Assembly: GCA_003550325.1 (NCBI GenBank)
Contig: QKWP01001267.1
Location: forward strand, 39,523-103,522
Direction of reading: 5' to 3'
Source of the DNA: Gigaspora rosea
Taxonomy: Eukaryota > Glomeromycota > Glomeromycetes > Diversisporales > Gigasporaceae
Length of the DNA: 64,000 bases
In this document: positions 48,480 to 60,379 of the stretch, piece after piece
Position numbering within the stretch: position 1 is the stretch's first letter
How the letters are laid out: the number at the start of each line of letters is the position of its first letter
Made by a program: the position numbers and the translations under genes
Notes under the pieces: generated by a model
What the model saw: only the letters and a program-made list of their open reading frames with translations
What the model was told of the DNA's origin: nothing
Databases searched by the model: none

Positions 48480-49830
48480 CATACTGATGGTTGTTTATCA
48501 TCAAATTAAATACCGACTAATAAAATAGAGTCAAAAAAGTCTTGTAAAAATCTATCATTAGAAGTTGTATTATTATGCGTAATCGCTATTATTTTAGAAA
48601 TAATTCCTATTAATTGAAAATAGTTTTCTATGACACTAGCTATTTTAGCACCTGTATATTGCCCATCTATATGAATAAAATTAAGTAAAAGATATTTTAA
48701 TGACCATGATGCATCTAGGTAATATATAGTAACTGACATGAATGATTTGTCATTATTATTGGTTGTCCAAATGTCTGTCATGTTTGCTATGCGTCTAGAA
48801 ACTTCTTGTAGTTTTTTTCGAAGTCATTCATGTTCTTTTTTAAAATTCCTCTTTTTATTGTATTTGATAACAGTGCTAAAAAAAAACAAAATATATTAAA
48901 AATTAAAAAAAAATCAAATTAAAAATAAATAAATAAATACCTATTGTTTGGGTTCCAAATATGCGAATATTTCTCTAAGGCCATCATCTTCAATTATATA
49001 AAATAACTGGTTATGTTTAATAATTCATCATTTAATAAGATCAATAAATTTCTTAGAATCAAAGGGTTCACAACAGGACCCCAAAAATCTTTGATACAAC
49101 TCAGATCTGAGTTTGTATAATTTAGCAGTATCTTAGGCAACATTTGATGAAATTCTATGCAAAATTTCCTTTTTCAGAATCATCTGAGTTGTATTAGAGT
49201 TCTTTAGAGTCCTTTTACAACCTTGACCTGTAGCCTAACAATTTATATATAATATGTTTCAAAAAACTACAAGGTATACTTTATGTAGTTTTTTTTTAAC
49301 TTGCGGCTTTGCTTTTAAATATATCTAAAACAGATATATTTTGCAATAACTCTATATTTGGTTTATTCGACCTTTTAATTTTGGTGCTTTGTTTTTATAT
49401 AGGTGAGCGAGGTGTTTTCGAAAGCTTGAAGTTAATTTACCCTTGCAGATTTTTAAACTATTATTACAATAATCACATATTGTGGCCAATACAATTAATT
49501 CTTGTTTATTTTTCATTTTTTTTTTAAAATAGTTCCATACAAATGATCTACAAAATAAATACATAAGTATTACTACTATATAATATGAGGTTAATACAGT
49601 ACTAAGTTTTGAATAAATTACTTATTAGTTATATTAGTTTCAATTGAAGTTAATAATTCATTATCTCCAAATTCATCTGAACCGGTCATATTTGTTGGTT
49701 CCTGAGTAGCAATGTTATTATAAAGTACATCATAAAGTTCATTGTGAGGTTCATTGTAAGATTCATTATAAGGTTTACTATATAGTTCATTACAAGTTTC
49801 ATTATAAATGCTATCATATCATCATACTTG
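48480..49830 (-). pseudogene. hAT transposase fragment with BED finger
   Basis: On the minus strand, a first open segment (about 49822-49625) encodes Asn/Glu/Tyr-rich repeats (PYNESYNEPHNELYD). After a GT-AG intron comes a BED finger (SFVWNYFKKK ... CDYCNNSLKICKG ... SFRKHLAHLYK). A later exon has TDIWTTNNNDKSFMSVTIYY and IIAITHNNTTSNDRFLQDF, typical of the hAT catalytic region. The C-terminal half, including the dimerisation region, is missing, and stops separate the parts. It differs from the transposase at 27442-30271. Confidence 0.75.
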
Positions 49831-50409
49831 AGCTCAACATAATGTATTGTTTTTATTTTTTTTTGTAATTAATGTTCTTATAAAAGATGGAAGGCAGTAT
49901 AATAGAAAAAAAACAGGCTGGCTTTTATAAAAATCAGTAACGTAGTATGCCAATTCGTGTAAAAAAAAAAAATCTGAAAGTAATTAACATGCAATTTGTG
50001 CTATAAAAACATTCCTTATACAATTTATACAATAAACAATTTTGCTTCATACAATTTTACTATTAATATTCAGATTGATATAAGAAAAAAAATAATTTTT
50101 TTTATAAATCAGGTCAGTCTGAATTCTATCAGTTCAGATCTCTCTTATGACCTGAACCTAGTTGAATTCAAAAAATTATTGTTCAACATGGCCTGCAAGG
50201 CTGGGTCTAGGTCGGGTTCAGGTCTTGGGTTCAGGTATAAGGGACACTAATTATAGGATCACAAGAAACTATATATTTCCAATAGTGTTTTCAGATTTGT
50301 ATTAGTCCAGACTGGTTTCTAGTAAAACAATTATTATATAGGATTTATAGGCCTGGTTCGGTTCCATCCTCGATTCCAAAAACAGTTCTTTAATAATTAT
50401 ATCATATCC
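49831..50409. other. Gene-free interval
   Basis: No gene. A short stretch near 50100-50260 contains GGGTCTAGGTCGGGTTCAGG-like words. Similar GGTTC/GAACC-rich words occur around 23690-23830 and may mark decayed MITEs. Confidence 0.4.
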
Positions 50410-51413
50410 TATATTAGCAAATTTATAGTAGCACAATCTTTTGAAAGATCTTGTGAACCTGCAAAATCTTTCAAAAGATTTCGCATATGCAATATATTTT
50501 GAAATATTCGCAATATATTTCGAAATATTTCAGCTATCGAAATATTTTTGAAATATTTTGAAAGCGAATTCAAAATATTTTTCAAAATATTTTTTTAAGA
50601 CTGGCTAGATCAGTAGATATGTAACCTAGGTCATACCAAGGACACATTGGACTATATTTTCGAAATACTTCGAAATTTTGTATAATATATCGAAATTAAT
50701 CTACAAATCTGTATTACAAGATCAGATTAGATTTTTTGTTTATAAATTAGATCTTCTATTTAGTTTTATGTTTCAGTTTGTTTTTTTGTTTTCATTTTGT
50801 TTTTTTTTTGTTTTCACTTTTTTTGCTTTCGGTTTGTTTTTTTTTTATTTATTTATTTTTATTTTTTTACACTTTACAAGAATACTAGTCTTTGCAAGAA
50901 AACCAACAACTTTTCGGCACTTTGCAAGAACACTAACTTGACTTTGCAAGCCAACTCAGACTTCCAACACTTTGCAAGAACACACAACTGATTTCACTAG
51001 CAATTTCTAAATTTTCAAGAACACAAGTTTTCAAAAGTTTTTGCAAATTTTTGCAAGGTTTCGCTCTATTTATTTTTTCATTTCATGTTTTATGTTTTTG
51101 TTTTTTGTTTTATTTTTAAAATTTTTTTATTAATTTATTTTATTCTGGTACTTTCCAAGAACAGAGTTCTCATGTTCTAGTACTTTGCAAGAAAACCAAT
51201 CTAGATTTTTTTAGCACTTTGCGACTTTTTTAGCATTTTGCAAGAACATTTACCTAGCTTTTGCAATTTTTGAATTTGCAAGAATACGAACACTTACTTC
51301 AGAGAAATGAAGATTTGCGGCTTTGTTTATTTTTTTTTATTAGTTTGCTTACATTTTTGGTTTTTTTTTAACTTATTTTTTTAATTTTTTTTATTTTAGG
51401 TTTATGTAATTTA

Positions 51414-51722
51414 GCGCATATGCGTTGTAATGCACCCATCTGATAAACCAATCAGATCGTAGGATCAGGTGTAATGTGAAATCGAGAAAAAACAGCGATC
51501 TTTTAAAAAATCGCCTGTGGTCCATAATTTTGCTTATGAAACCATTCTTCGTGCTCTAACAAAAAAAATTTCTTGCAAAATTTTACTATAAAGCCCCTTT
51601 TCTCGCCTACACACTCTTCTAACCTCACCCTAACCCTAACTAACAAAAAAAACAGGTTATTTTGGTTGTTTTGATTTCACATTACACCAAATCATATGAG
51701 GTGCGCTACAGTGCACATGCGC
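51414..51722. mobile_element. MITE in large repeat copy B
   Basis: Inverted ends GCGCATATGCGTTGTAATGC and GCGCATGTGCACTGTAGCGC enclose a second inverted pair (GGTGTAATGTGAAATC). The centre resembles the MITE at 24003-24364 (reverse of TTGTTAGAAACCGAAAGG-like sequence) and contains CCCTAACCCTAAC. Copy A has no such insert at this place. Confidence 0.6.
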
Positions 51723-52527
51723 AAAAATATTAAATTCTTTATTTTATTTATTTTAGACTTCTTCAACACTTTGCGACTTTTCTGACACTTTACAAGAATA
51801 CTAGTTTTAACTTCTCTAGTATTTTGCAAGAATATACAAGATTTTTCTGGCAATTTGCAAGAGCACCAACACTTCTGAGAAATGAAATGAAAATAAATAA
51901 AGCGAAACCTTGCAAAAACTTGCAAATACTTGCAAATACTTGCAAATACTTGTGAATACTTGCAAAAACTTGAGAAAACTTGTGTTCTTTTTTTATTTTT
52001 TTTACTTTTTTACTATTTTTAGAAAGTATTTAGAAAAAGAAAGCGAAACGAAGGTTATAGCCAAAACAAAAAAAATAGTCAAAGTGAAGACAATAGAAAA
52101 CGAAGAAGCAAAGATAATAGCTAACTGCGAGGGTGAGCGAAAATAAGCAAAAACTTACGAATACTTGCGAAAACTTACAAAAACTTGTGTTCTTTTTTTT
52201 ATTTTTTTTATTTTTAGAAAGTACTGTATTTAGAAAAAGAGAGCGAAATGAAGGTTATAGCCAAAACAAAATAAATAGCCAAAGTAAAAATAATAGAAAA
52301 CAAAGAAGCGAAGATAATTATAATAAACTATGATTTTATATTGAGCACCTTCTAAGCTAACTGTGAGGTGAGCGAAAATAAGCATATAGGGCTAGTTTTT
52401 TGTATATAGTATTAGAATTAGATGCGATGAAGTGCAAAAGTAGTTTAATAATGTAAAAATAATACTGTATAATAATGTAATATATAAAATATGTAATATT
52501 AATTAAAAATATATATATATATATATA

Positions 52528-52971
52528 TTTTTTTTTTGACAGTCTTGCCGGTGTTATTTTTAGTGATTTATAACGACCATAGTTGTTATTTATTTTCCAC
52601 CATTACAACCCGACTTCCCCCAGCTTTTTGCTTTTCGCAACGCCCAGAAGCGACTTGTCGCACCGACCGCCGCAGTGGCCGGAAATCTTCGCAACCAATT
52701 TTCGGACTGCTTGCGCCACGAGTTCATGTAGTATCTCGTAAGATCCAGACTTAGGCCTCACATTACGTCTCGTGACTTCGGTTATTCCAAATCGGGGTTC
52801 TGGCACAGCCCTCATCGTCGTGACCTTGATTGTCGATCGCTGCCCATTTTAGGATCCCTAATTTGGTCTAGCCCGGCTGGCTTCCTTAAAATCGCCGCCA
52901 CTTGAATTTGAACCGGCAACCTTGCATTTGCGACCTTGGAGCATAACCGCTATGCTATCGGACCCAAGGTC
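52528..52971 (-). mobile_element. tRNA-derived SINE
   Basis: On the minus strand it starts GACCTTGGGTCCGATAGC. An A-box-like TAGCATAGCGG and a B-box GGTTCAAATTC follow at tRNA spacing, then a GC-rich body of about 370 bp ending in an A-rich tail (plus-strand T run at 52528). Its base composition is far more GC-rich than the surroundings. A/T-rich direct repeats (AAAAATATAT) flank it, and copy A of the large repeat is uninterrupted at this site. Confidence 0.85.
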
Positions 52972-53479
52972 AAAAAAATATATATTTAATAAATGTAAAA
53001 TATAATATAATAATAATAAATAAATGATATTGAGTCTGGCGAGATGTTCGAAGAAGGAAAAAAAAAATAATAAATAAATAAATAAAAAATTTAATATTAA
53101 ATGCAAAAATTTTAAAAAATTTTTAAAAATATGTGAAATATTGCGAAATATTGTGAAAAACTGCAAATTTAATAATCATATGCAAAATATTACCTCCTGC
53201 GACCCTGAAATGAAATAATTAAATAGAGGTTTGCATTGTTTTATTTAGCCAATTTCACAATATTTCGCAATATATTTCGCAATATTTCACAATATATTTC
53301 AAAATATTTTGAAAAAATGTATACCGAAATCTTTCGAAAGATTGCGATTCTTTTAAAAGATTTTGTGTCAATCGCAATTCTTTTGAAAGATTTTAGTATG
53401 CAATTTCGTTTGAAAGATTTGCATATTTATTTTGCTGATGTAATGCATAAGATCTTATTGGACAAAATGATATAATTAC

Positions 53480-53665
53480 TTATTGTCAGATGTAAACAAA
53501 TATTATATGATTTATATTATTCCTAAGCAAGAAATTTGATTGGGTGATACAAGTATTACAGTTATATTTATAAGGACCAGTTTTTTTTAATAGTTCATAG
53601 TTCTTATTAGTTTTAATTTGGAACTGGTCTGAAACTAGTTTTTTCAGAACTAATGCATCTTTAGA
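53480..53665 (-). mobile_element. Partial hAT-type MITE
   Basis: The reverse complement begins TAAAGATGCATTAGTTC, and the inner part matches 12560-12660 (ACCCAATCAAATTT, TTTGTTTACATCT). It is a 5'-complete but internally shortened relative of the MITE at 12442-12812. Confidence 0.6.
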
Positions 53666-53840
53666 TTAATTCAGGTTTAGTCCAGTCTGGTTCAGTTTGG
53701 TTTCAAATCAGATTCAAATTTTAAATTTTGCAATTTTCAAACTTAAAACCAAATCAAAATCTACTATAGGTTTGGTTTAAATTTGATCAGAAATTTGTTA
53801 AACCAGTTTGAGTTTGAATATAAATATATAATTTTGAGTA
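53666..53840. repeat. GGTTCAGTTTGG-rich repeat
   Basis: Words such as GGTTTGGTTTAAATTTGAT and CAAACCAGATTC recur in both orientations, suggesting a degraded foldback MITE. Confidence 0.4.
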
Positions 53841-54195
53841 CTAAACAAGTTTACTAGAACATAAAGTTAGAATTTATTGGTAAAATATTGAAAATTATAG
53901 TATTTTATATATTTTATTAATAAAAATACAGTCAGACCTCCCTATAGTCACACCCATATAGTCACACCTCTATTTAAGCACCCAATTTTGCGTGATTTGA
54001 CTCAAACATAGTAAAAAAATCTCATTATAGTCACAAATCGCTTATAATCACTATCACCATAAAAATTTGATTTTTTAACAATTTTATTAATAAAAAACCC
54101 TTATTATAGTTACCAATTTTTAAATAAATATGGATTATATAATCTGATTAGCCAATTTCCATATTCACGTATATTTAAAATTATTTATGAGAGTG

Positions 54196-54465
54196 TAGTG
54201 GTCATACCCGGATAACTCTTTACCCGAAAGGGTATAACTTTTTATAAAATCTAATAACTGGTTTTATACCCTATTGAAGTAAACGGATAATGGTTATATC
54301 CGATTGTACCCTAAGTATAATAACCGGTTAACTGCTAGTTATAAAATATCCAGTTAATTGCTAGTTATAAAATATCCGGTTAACTAATAAAATAATGGGC
54401 ATTGTATCCTCATCTATTTTTGTAACTTTATATATATACGTCTCGTTGATTAATGTTCGTCGATG

Positions 54466-54501
<36 letters not shown>

Positions 54502-55425
54502 CAGGGTGATAAAGAAAGGGGTCTTGATAGACAGCAGAGAGCTTATATAAAATTTTAAGTAGAATTAGGAGTAAAGTATAAGTCTGAAGTGTCGATTAAA
54601 AGAAGCATTATAAAAAAAAAATTTACAGTATGGAACGATTTGATAAAATACGTAGTATTCAATTTTATCTGTTTTAATACTGATAAATTTTAAATCAATT
54701 TTTAATCCACTTATTAAGTGGAATTTGAATCTCTAATCAACTAAGTAAGTTTGGAATTTCGTTGCAATATAAGTTGATTTAGAAACCAAAAAAATCTGAT
54801 TTTCGATCTACAACACAAATTTGTGGAAAACGAAGCGAAGATAAATTAGTATATTTGATTTAGAGGCATTTTTGATTAATGTATTGTATTAACTACGCTT
54901 ATATTTTATCAGGTTTTATGTGAATCTTTACAATTCTAATACATAATTAAACCTTGTGGCTGTAAATTTCTGTATGTAAATTATACTTTACTTCTTTTGG
55001 CAATTCATTTAATATAAGAAAGATATAGTTTATTGAGATAAAAAATTATTCAGCGGGTTTTCAATTTCTTAGAAAATGGTCTATCCCGTTTGGTTGGTAT
55101 TATGAAAATACGAAATAATATGTTTATGTGTAAATACATAATAAAAAATAGAAGATCTTACTGAATACAATGGCCCATTCTATTGAACTCGTTAAGGACT
55201 TCTTTTGCCAGTCTACAGAATTATGTAAATTTATAAATTTACATTCCTGGTTTTGTGTGACAGCATCGAGTAGCTACCTTATTTGATTTTACCCTATATT
55301 ATCCTATATTATCTTATAAGTTAACCGGATAACTTATTTGTATAACCCGTTTATTAATTTTATAATCCGGTCATCTGGGTAACCTAGCGGTTAACCGGTT
55401 ATTATACCCTAGGGTACGACCTCTA
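54196..55425. mobile_element. Nested hAT-type element, 1,230 bp
   Basis: Ends are TAGTGGTCATACCCGG and, from the right, TAGAGGTCGTACCC. An exact 8-bp duplication TGAGAGTG is found at 54188-54195 and 55426-55433. Repeated TAACCGG/CCGGTTA words lie near both ends, and a long A run lies at 54473-54500. There is no ORF. Confidence 0.85.
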
Positions 55426-55433
55426 TGAGAGTG

Positions 55434-56045
55434 ATCATATAGGCGAAATGTGGAGTGCTTCCATCTAAAACTTTTTTCCCTACTAAGTTAACGATACATG
55501 TCCACTAATTGAAAGTTGTAGAGCTCGTCGAGACGAATCTAATGGTGGTTAGATCATCCAATCGGCCCAGTGAATGGTGAGTTATCATTGAAAAACGATT
55601 GGCCGACTAATAAAAATCTGTCCCGGAGATTACATATGAAAATCACTATAGGCGAAATTTGGAGTGCTTTCATCTAAAACTTTTTTCTTACTAAGTTAGT
55701 GATACATGGCCACTAATTGAAAGTTGTAGAGCTCGTCAAGACGCATCTAACTGTGGTTAGATCATCCAAATCTATCTAGTGGATGGCTAGATAACACCGA
55801 AAAACAATTGGCCAACTATAAAAAATCTCTTATATAAACAAATATTGTTTACATAAAGATTTTATATAGTCGGCCAGTCGTTTTTTGACGTTATTTCGCC
55901 ATCCACTGGGCCGATTTGAATGGTCTAACTACCGTTAGATGCGTCTCGACGAGCTCTACAACTTTCAATTAGTGGACATGTATTGTTAACTTAGTAAGAA
56001 AAAAGTTTTAAATGGAAGCATGCCACATTTCGCCTATAGATGACC
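55434..56045. mobile_element. Foldback element with a duplicated arm
   Basis: The left part holds two tandem copies of a ~195-bp arm (starting near 55441 and 55648: TATAGGCGAAATNTGGAGTG, CTAAAACTTTTTT, TTGTAGAGCTCGTC). A single inverted arm follows (55840-56040). It is related to 41199-41712. Confidence 0.8.
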
Positions 56046-56227
56046 ATAATAAGGTATTTTATTTATAGTCACACCTCTTTACAATCACCAAAATAGGGTG
56101 CGACGGACTTGATGATTATAGAGAGGGACGACTGTAATAAAAAATGCTATGAATCTTAATATTTTACTAATTGATTTTAATTTTATATTATAAGTAAATT
56201 TGTTTAGTACTTAAAAATATAGGATAC

Positions 56228-57510
56228 AAAGGGTGTGGCGACATAGAGAAGCTGTCTGGTTGTTACCTCCCAAGCGACAGGTCTAGAGTTCAAATCCCAC
56301 TGGAGACGAATTGGAAAATAGACCTGTATTACGGTAATATTTGTTTATTGATCGGTTAGGTATATTACCTGTAACCTTGGTACCACCATCTTGAATGGAA
56401 GCATCGCGCAGTTGTGTAAGTTACACAGACAAATCCAAGGGACCAGAACAATTGAAACCCATTTGGCAAGTCTCTAGCAAGGAGATAAAGAAGATACTAC
56501 TATGGTACTACAGAAGCCCTTCTAACTGGAGACCGAAAAACCGAATGGAATATACCCTATAGCAAAAGGGGACACCAACCTGGTCGCCGGAATCGTACTG
56601 GAGGAAAAGGACCTACGTTTCAGAAGTAGGATACCAAGGCAAGGGCGTCCATCAACACATAAAGCCGAGCAGACCAATCTATCTAGGCTAACTGGTTTGG
56701 TAGTTTAGGAAGGATCGGTATAAAGTTGGAAGTGGTCGGATGTAAGTATTGGGGATCAGAATGAACCTTGCAAGGGTAGACAAAACTCACTGGCCAATAA
56801 GAAGTAGGAGCATGGAGGCGTGTACATGTCAAGGCCTAACGGGCTCTAGGCGTACCTATATAGGAGTCCTTGGACGTTAAGGAGCCGGGACCCCCAAAAC
56901 AGGATAGGCAGGTATAAGTGCATATAGAGTGCATCATGGTTCGCCAGAGCCTCATAATGCCATCCAACTATACCTGATAGCTAGAAGTATTTGCGAAATA
57001 TGCCCGGTCACTCGTCACTATAGCAGGAAGTACAGGTGTTCACACATTATCGAATTGGAACTCTAAATCCATGGCCCCAAAGATGCAGGAAAATTGGCTA
57101 GTTGCGGCAGCATGCAGGCTTGAGATACTTACCCAATGTAGTAGAGGCAGCTGCATGGCTTGAGATACGAACTCCCGAGAAGTATGCTAGTAGAAAACTC
57201 AGGTATACTAATCTGGAAGCATAAAGCGCCTACCTGGCAACTGACACCAAATTGAAAGTGATGATACTAGATAGTGTGGGTAAAGTGGCAGACATGTGAA
57301 TACCAATTGTTGGTTGGAGAGGGACGTACAAAGCCAGGTCAGCCATATAAATAGGAATATAGAAGGCTCTGGTAGGTTTAGATCATGGTTAAATTAGTCC
57401 AAGTCTTGGTGCTCGGTAGATAGTACATAAAAGATTGTACAGCGAAGTTGTAATGATCAATATATATTCAATAAAAACCAGAGGCGTGACCTCACCTTAA
57501 CACAAAAAAA
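56228..57510 (+). repeat. tRNA-headed retroposon, copy 2
   Basis: It starts GGGTGTGGCGACATAGAGAA and has a B-box-like GAGTTCAAATCCC about 60 bases in. The body is less AT-rich than its surroundings, and the end has TTCAATAAAAACC followed by a run of A and AT repeats. Homologous and inverted to 53-1304. No ORF is present. A SINE-like origin is likely, though ~1.25 kb is long for a SINE. Confidence 0.6.
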
Positions 57511-57534
57511 AATATATATATAGGATACTTTGTT

Positions 57535-57740
57535 AATAGTATCTGGAACTGACCTTGACTGACTTATGTAACAAAGGATCTGTACCAGTAATACAAGTAG
57601 GATTGGCAAGAGGAACTTAAACCAAAGAGTTTAAATAGGCAATCATCTAGTTGAGTTGCAGGTATAGTAGCTAGTGTAGAACCTTTGGGTGGCCTATTTA
57701 AATTAAAAAACCAAAAGTTGTACATGTGGCTAGTTGTATT
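57535..57740 (+). repeat. 3' fragment of a retroposon relative
   Basis: The sequence matches 44310-44490 in inverted orientation (AATAGGCAATCATCTAGTTG, CAAAAGTTGTACATGTGGC). It lies directly after copy 2. Confidence 0.6.
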
Positions 57741-58154
57741 TTCATCTTTGTAACAAATATCGAATTGCCAGGACCCCAGACATCTCTGATATATGTCATA
57801 TTTTTTTTAGCAAATTGATTCATATTTGATTTAAAGTTCAAATTTAAATTTTAGCAAATTGAAGTTAATTTTAAAAAGGGTCATAATTGAATATTTTGGC
57901 GAATTACTAAGATTTTACACATGTTATATTTTATTTTTAGCAATTTACTCACATTTTGCAAGAATTATTATAACAAATTAAGTTATACTATGATGATCGA
58001 TCCAGATATAACAATATTAATGGCCATACAGAGCAAAATTATAATTAATTATAATTGAAAAAAGTAAAAGTAGTTGTAGTATATAATTAGGCTTTAGTAT
58101 TAATAGCAACTTATATATATATTATGATCATTGATTGTGATTGTATGTTGATAA

Positions 58155-58391
58155 TATACATGAGGACGAAAGCATTTCGGGTTCTAAAACCCAAAATTAA
58201 AATTTGAAGACGAAATTGTTTTTGATCTATTTTACTTGAAAGACAAAATTATTTGATACTTTTTTTAAATAGACGAAATTATAAGGAACATATCTATAAA
58301 TTATATTTGCTCTTCTTTATAAAAAATTTTAATTTTCTCTAATGAAGACGAAATAGACCTTTTTCAAAAATCAATTTTGGTGGCATCACTA
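58155..58391. mobile_element. GACGAAA-rich MITE, copy 2
   Basis: This is a close copy of 36727-36956. Flanks GTTGATAA and GTCAATAA match at 6 of 8 bases. The mirrored position in the right arm of the giant repeat (near 62780) lacks it, so it inserted after the palindrome formed. Confidence 0.75.
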
Positions 58392-59184
58392 GTCAATAAG
58401 CAAATAATTATGTAATGCAATTGTGCCGGGTTATTATGAAGCAAATTAGTTAGTAATTCATATAATAATTGTAGTAATTATTATATAGTTAGTATTTCTT
58501 TGAAATTTTTAAGAAATATAAAATTAAATATACTAGCATAATGTATTTTAATATGCTGAATAAGTTTTTTAGAACACAAAGTTAGAATCAATTTGTAACA
58601 TTTTGAAAATCATAATATTTTTAAAAATTTTTTTATTTGAATTCTATGGATTTGTAAAATTAAAATAAAAAGATTTTCATCAAATTTGGTCAAGAACCTA
58701 TAAAGATATTTTTGATGAAAGTTCCTGTAAACAATTTCAATACAGTTTCTTTGTAATAAGTTTTTTTGCTTTTTCAAAATAACCCACTGTTCGGTGATGA
58801 TTTACAAAAAATTTTACTATGCTAACTAAAAAAAAATTTATAACAAGACTTGTAGCATATAACATTGACTAATAGTATCTCAAATTTCATGAAAATATTG
58901 AAAACTTATAAAGATATTAATGTTTTTTGTAAATTTGGATGTATACGTTTTTGCAAGTTTTCCCCTAATTTTCAAATGCTTCTAGAAGCACTTTCTCAAA
59001 ATAAAACCTCTAAAATGTGACTTAGTAAGTTGATAGAATAAATATTCGAGAGTCTTCAATTAAAATTTTATTAAAAACTGATCAATATTGACGAAGTTAT
59101 GATAATTTTTTAATTTGCTTCCAGATTCAGAATTTTTTAAAATTTTCAATTTTAATGAAAACAAAAAAATTATCATCACAGGAG

Positions 59185-60190
59185 TAGAGCTTCGATCCTA
59201 CTTTTTTGGGGCCATTAGGATTAAATTCGAATTCTATTTTACACATCCGGTTAAATTCGAATATAATCCAAATTGAATAAATTTGGATTTAATCCATAAA
59301 AAAAGTATAGGTACGTGAAGAACTCAAATTACTTCATATAGAATAAAGTTATTTAATGCATTTGAGACAAGCTAAATATGCTGCTTATTTCAGATGTGTA
59401 TGTTATTGATTCCTGTCATTCAGGTATTGATGTATATTATTTACTAATTTTTTACTAATCTATCAATAACCCGAGTTATTGCTAGAATTTAATGTTTAAT
59501 AATGCATCAATAAATTGTTAGTAAAAATAAATAAATTAATAATTGAAGTTCGTTAAATAATATTCATATAATTACTTTCATGAATGTTTTTTTTTCTTTA
59601 TTGATATTATGGAGCTGCAAACATATAGTTTTCTGTCTCGTGAATCCTTTGATAGAATATATGACAACCAAAGAAAAATTAATCGAAGCTTAATGGGTAT
59701 TAATCAGCTATAATGAATGTTTAAATTAAAAAATTCAAGCTTTTAGCACAATTAAAAGCTAAAATACTGGATTACTAATACTTTTAAGATACTTCGTATC
59801 AGTATAACAGAAGAGTTTCATTTACTTAAATGAGATGAAAATAATTTGAGAATACAAGTTTGCCTAATAGAGAATTTTTATTAAAGGCAAACAAAAAAAA
59901 CTTGAAAAAAAATATTATTTTTGTTGTTATCGATATTAAATTTAATTTTTTGTTTAATAACGTTAATAGATTTTTTTTTTTTAGTGAAATGATACCTTAA
60001 ACTTTCAATAATAATTTAAAATTTACTTTTCTTACTCAGTTTTTTGCAGTTATCATAGGATTACAAATCGTATCCTTAATCCGATATATATTACGGATCT
60101 ATCCGTTTAAAAATTAATGAATCCAGATATTCGAATTTAATCTGAATTGTCAGATCTATCCGAATTGATTGGATACGGATCGAAGTACTA
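59185..60190. mobile_element. 1,006-bp hAT-type element in the left arm
   Basis: Ends are TAGAGCTTCGATCC and, from the right, TAGTACTTCGATCC. An exact duplication CACAGGAG is found at 59177-59184 and 60191-60198. Inner subterminal words AATTCGAAT/ATTCGAATTTAAT are also inverted. No ORF is present. The mirrored site in the right arm (near 62015) is empty. Confidence 0.85.
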
Positions 60191-60379
60191 CACAGGAGTA
60201 TCACAGGCTAGATTTTTACAAGTTCAAATGAAACAAGTTACTGCGCACTAATATAATCAATAGAGAATAGGCTAAAACTTTGCTTTTTAAAATTTCAAGT
60301 TATTTGGTTAAATATTTATTCTATAATAGCTTTTTTTATTTGGCGCAGCTTTTTTATAATATACTTTATAGAAATAAAG

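Larger units (their letters stand above)
50410..53445. repeat. Large dispersed repeat copy B
   Basis: It is homologous, in the same order, to 24661-26379 plus 35441-35835. The outer ends are inverted (left TTAGCAAATTTATA, right AATAAATATGCAAATC... and ...TTTTGCTGATG). Zones of TTTCGAAATATTTC words and inverted CTTTCAAAAGATT/AATCTTTTGAAAG words lie near both ends, resembling clustered subterminal binding sites. It contains a MITE (51414-51722) and a SINE (52528-52971) that copy A lacks. No gene is present. Confidence 0.65.
53929..56134. mobile_element. TA-flanked DNA element, composite
   Basis: Inverted ends CAGTCAGACCTCCCTATAG and CAGTCGTCCCTCTCTATAA lie between TA dinucleotides (53927-53928 and 56135-56136), matching the CAGTC family seen at 22855. 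It contains AGTCACACC/TATAATCACC words near both ends. No transposase remains: most of its length is two nested repeats (54196-55425 and 55434-56045). Confidence 0.75.
53846..56220. repeat. Small palindromic repeat split by an insertion
   Basis: The flanks 53846-53928 and 56135-56220 together match 63530-63710: GTTAGAATTTATTGGTAAAATATTG on the left and ATTTTACTAATTGATT on the right (words abbreviated). The copy near 63640 lacks the insertion. Confidence 0.65.

Noticed and set aside
52536..52815. Frames in the GC-rich segment
   Set aside because: The segment is a tRNA-derived SINE and its frames show no coding signal.
56228..56310. Functional tRNA gene
   Set aside because: Only a B-box and loose similarity are present; the acceptor stem does not pair and it is the head of a repeat.
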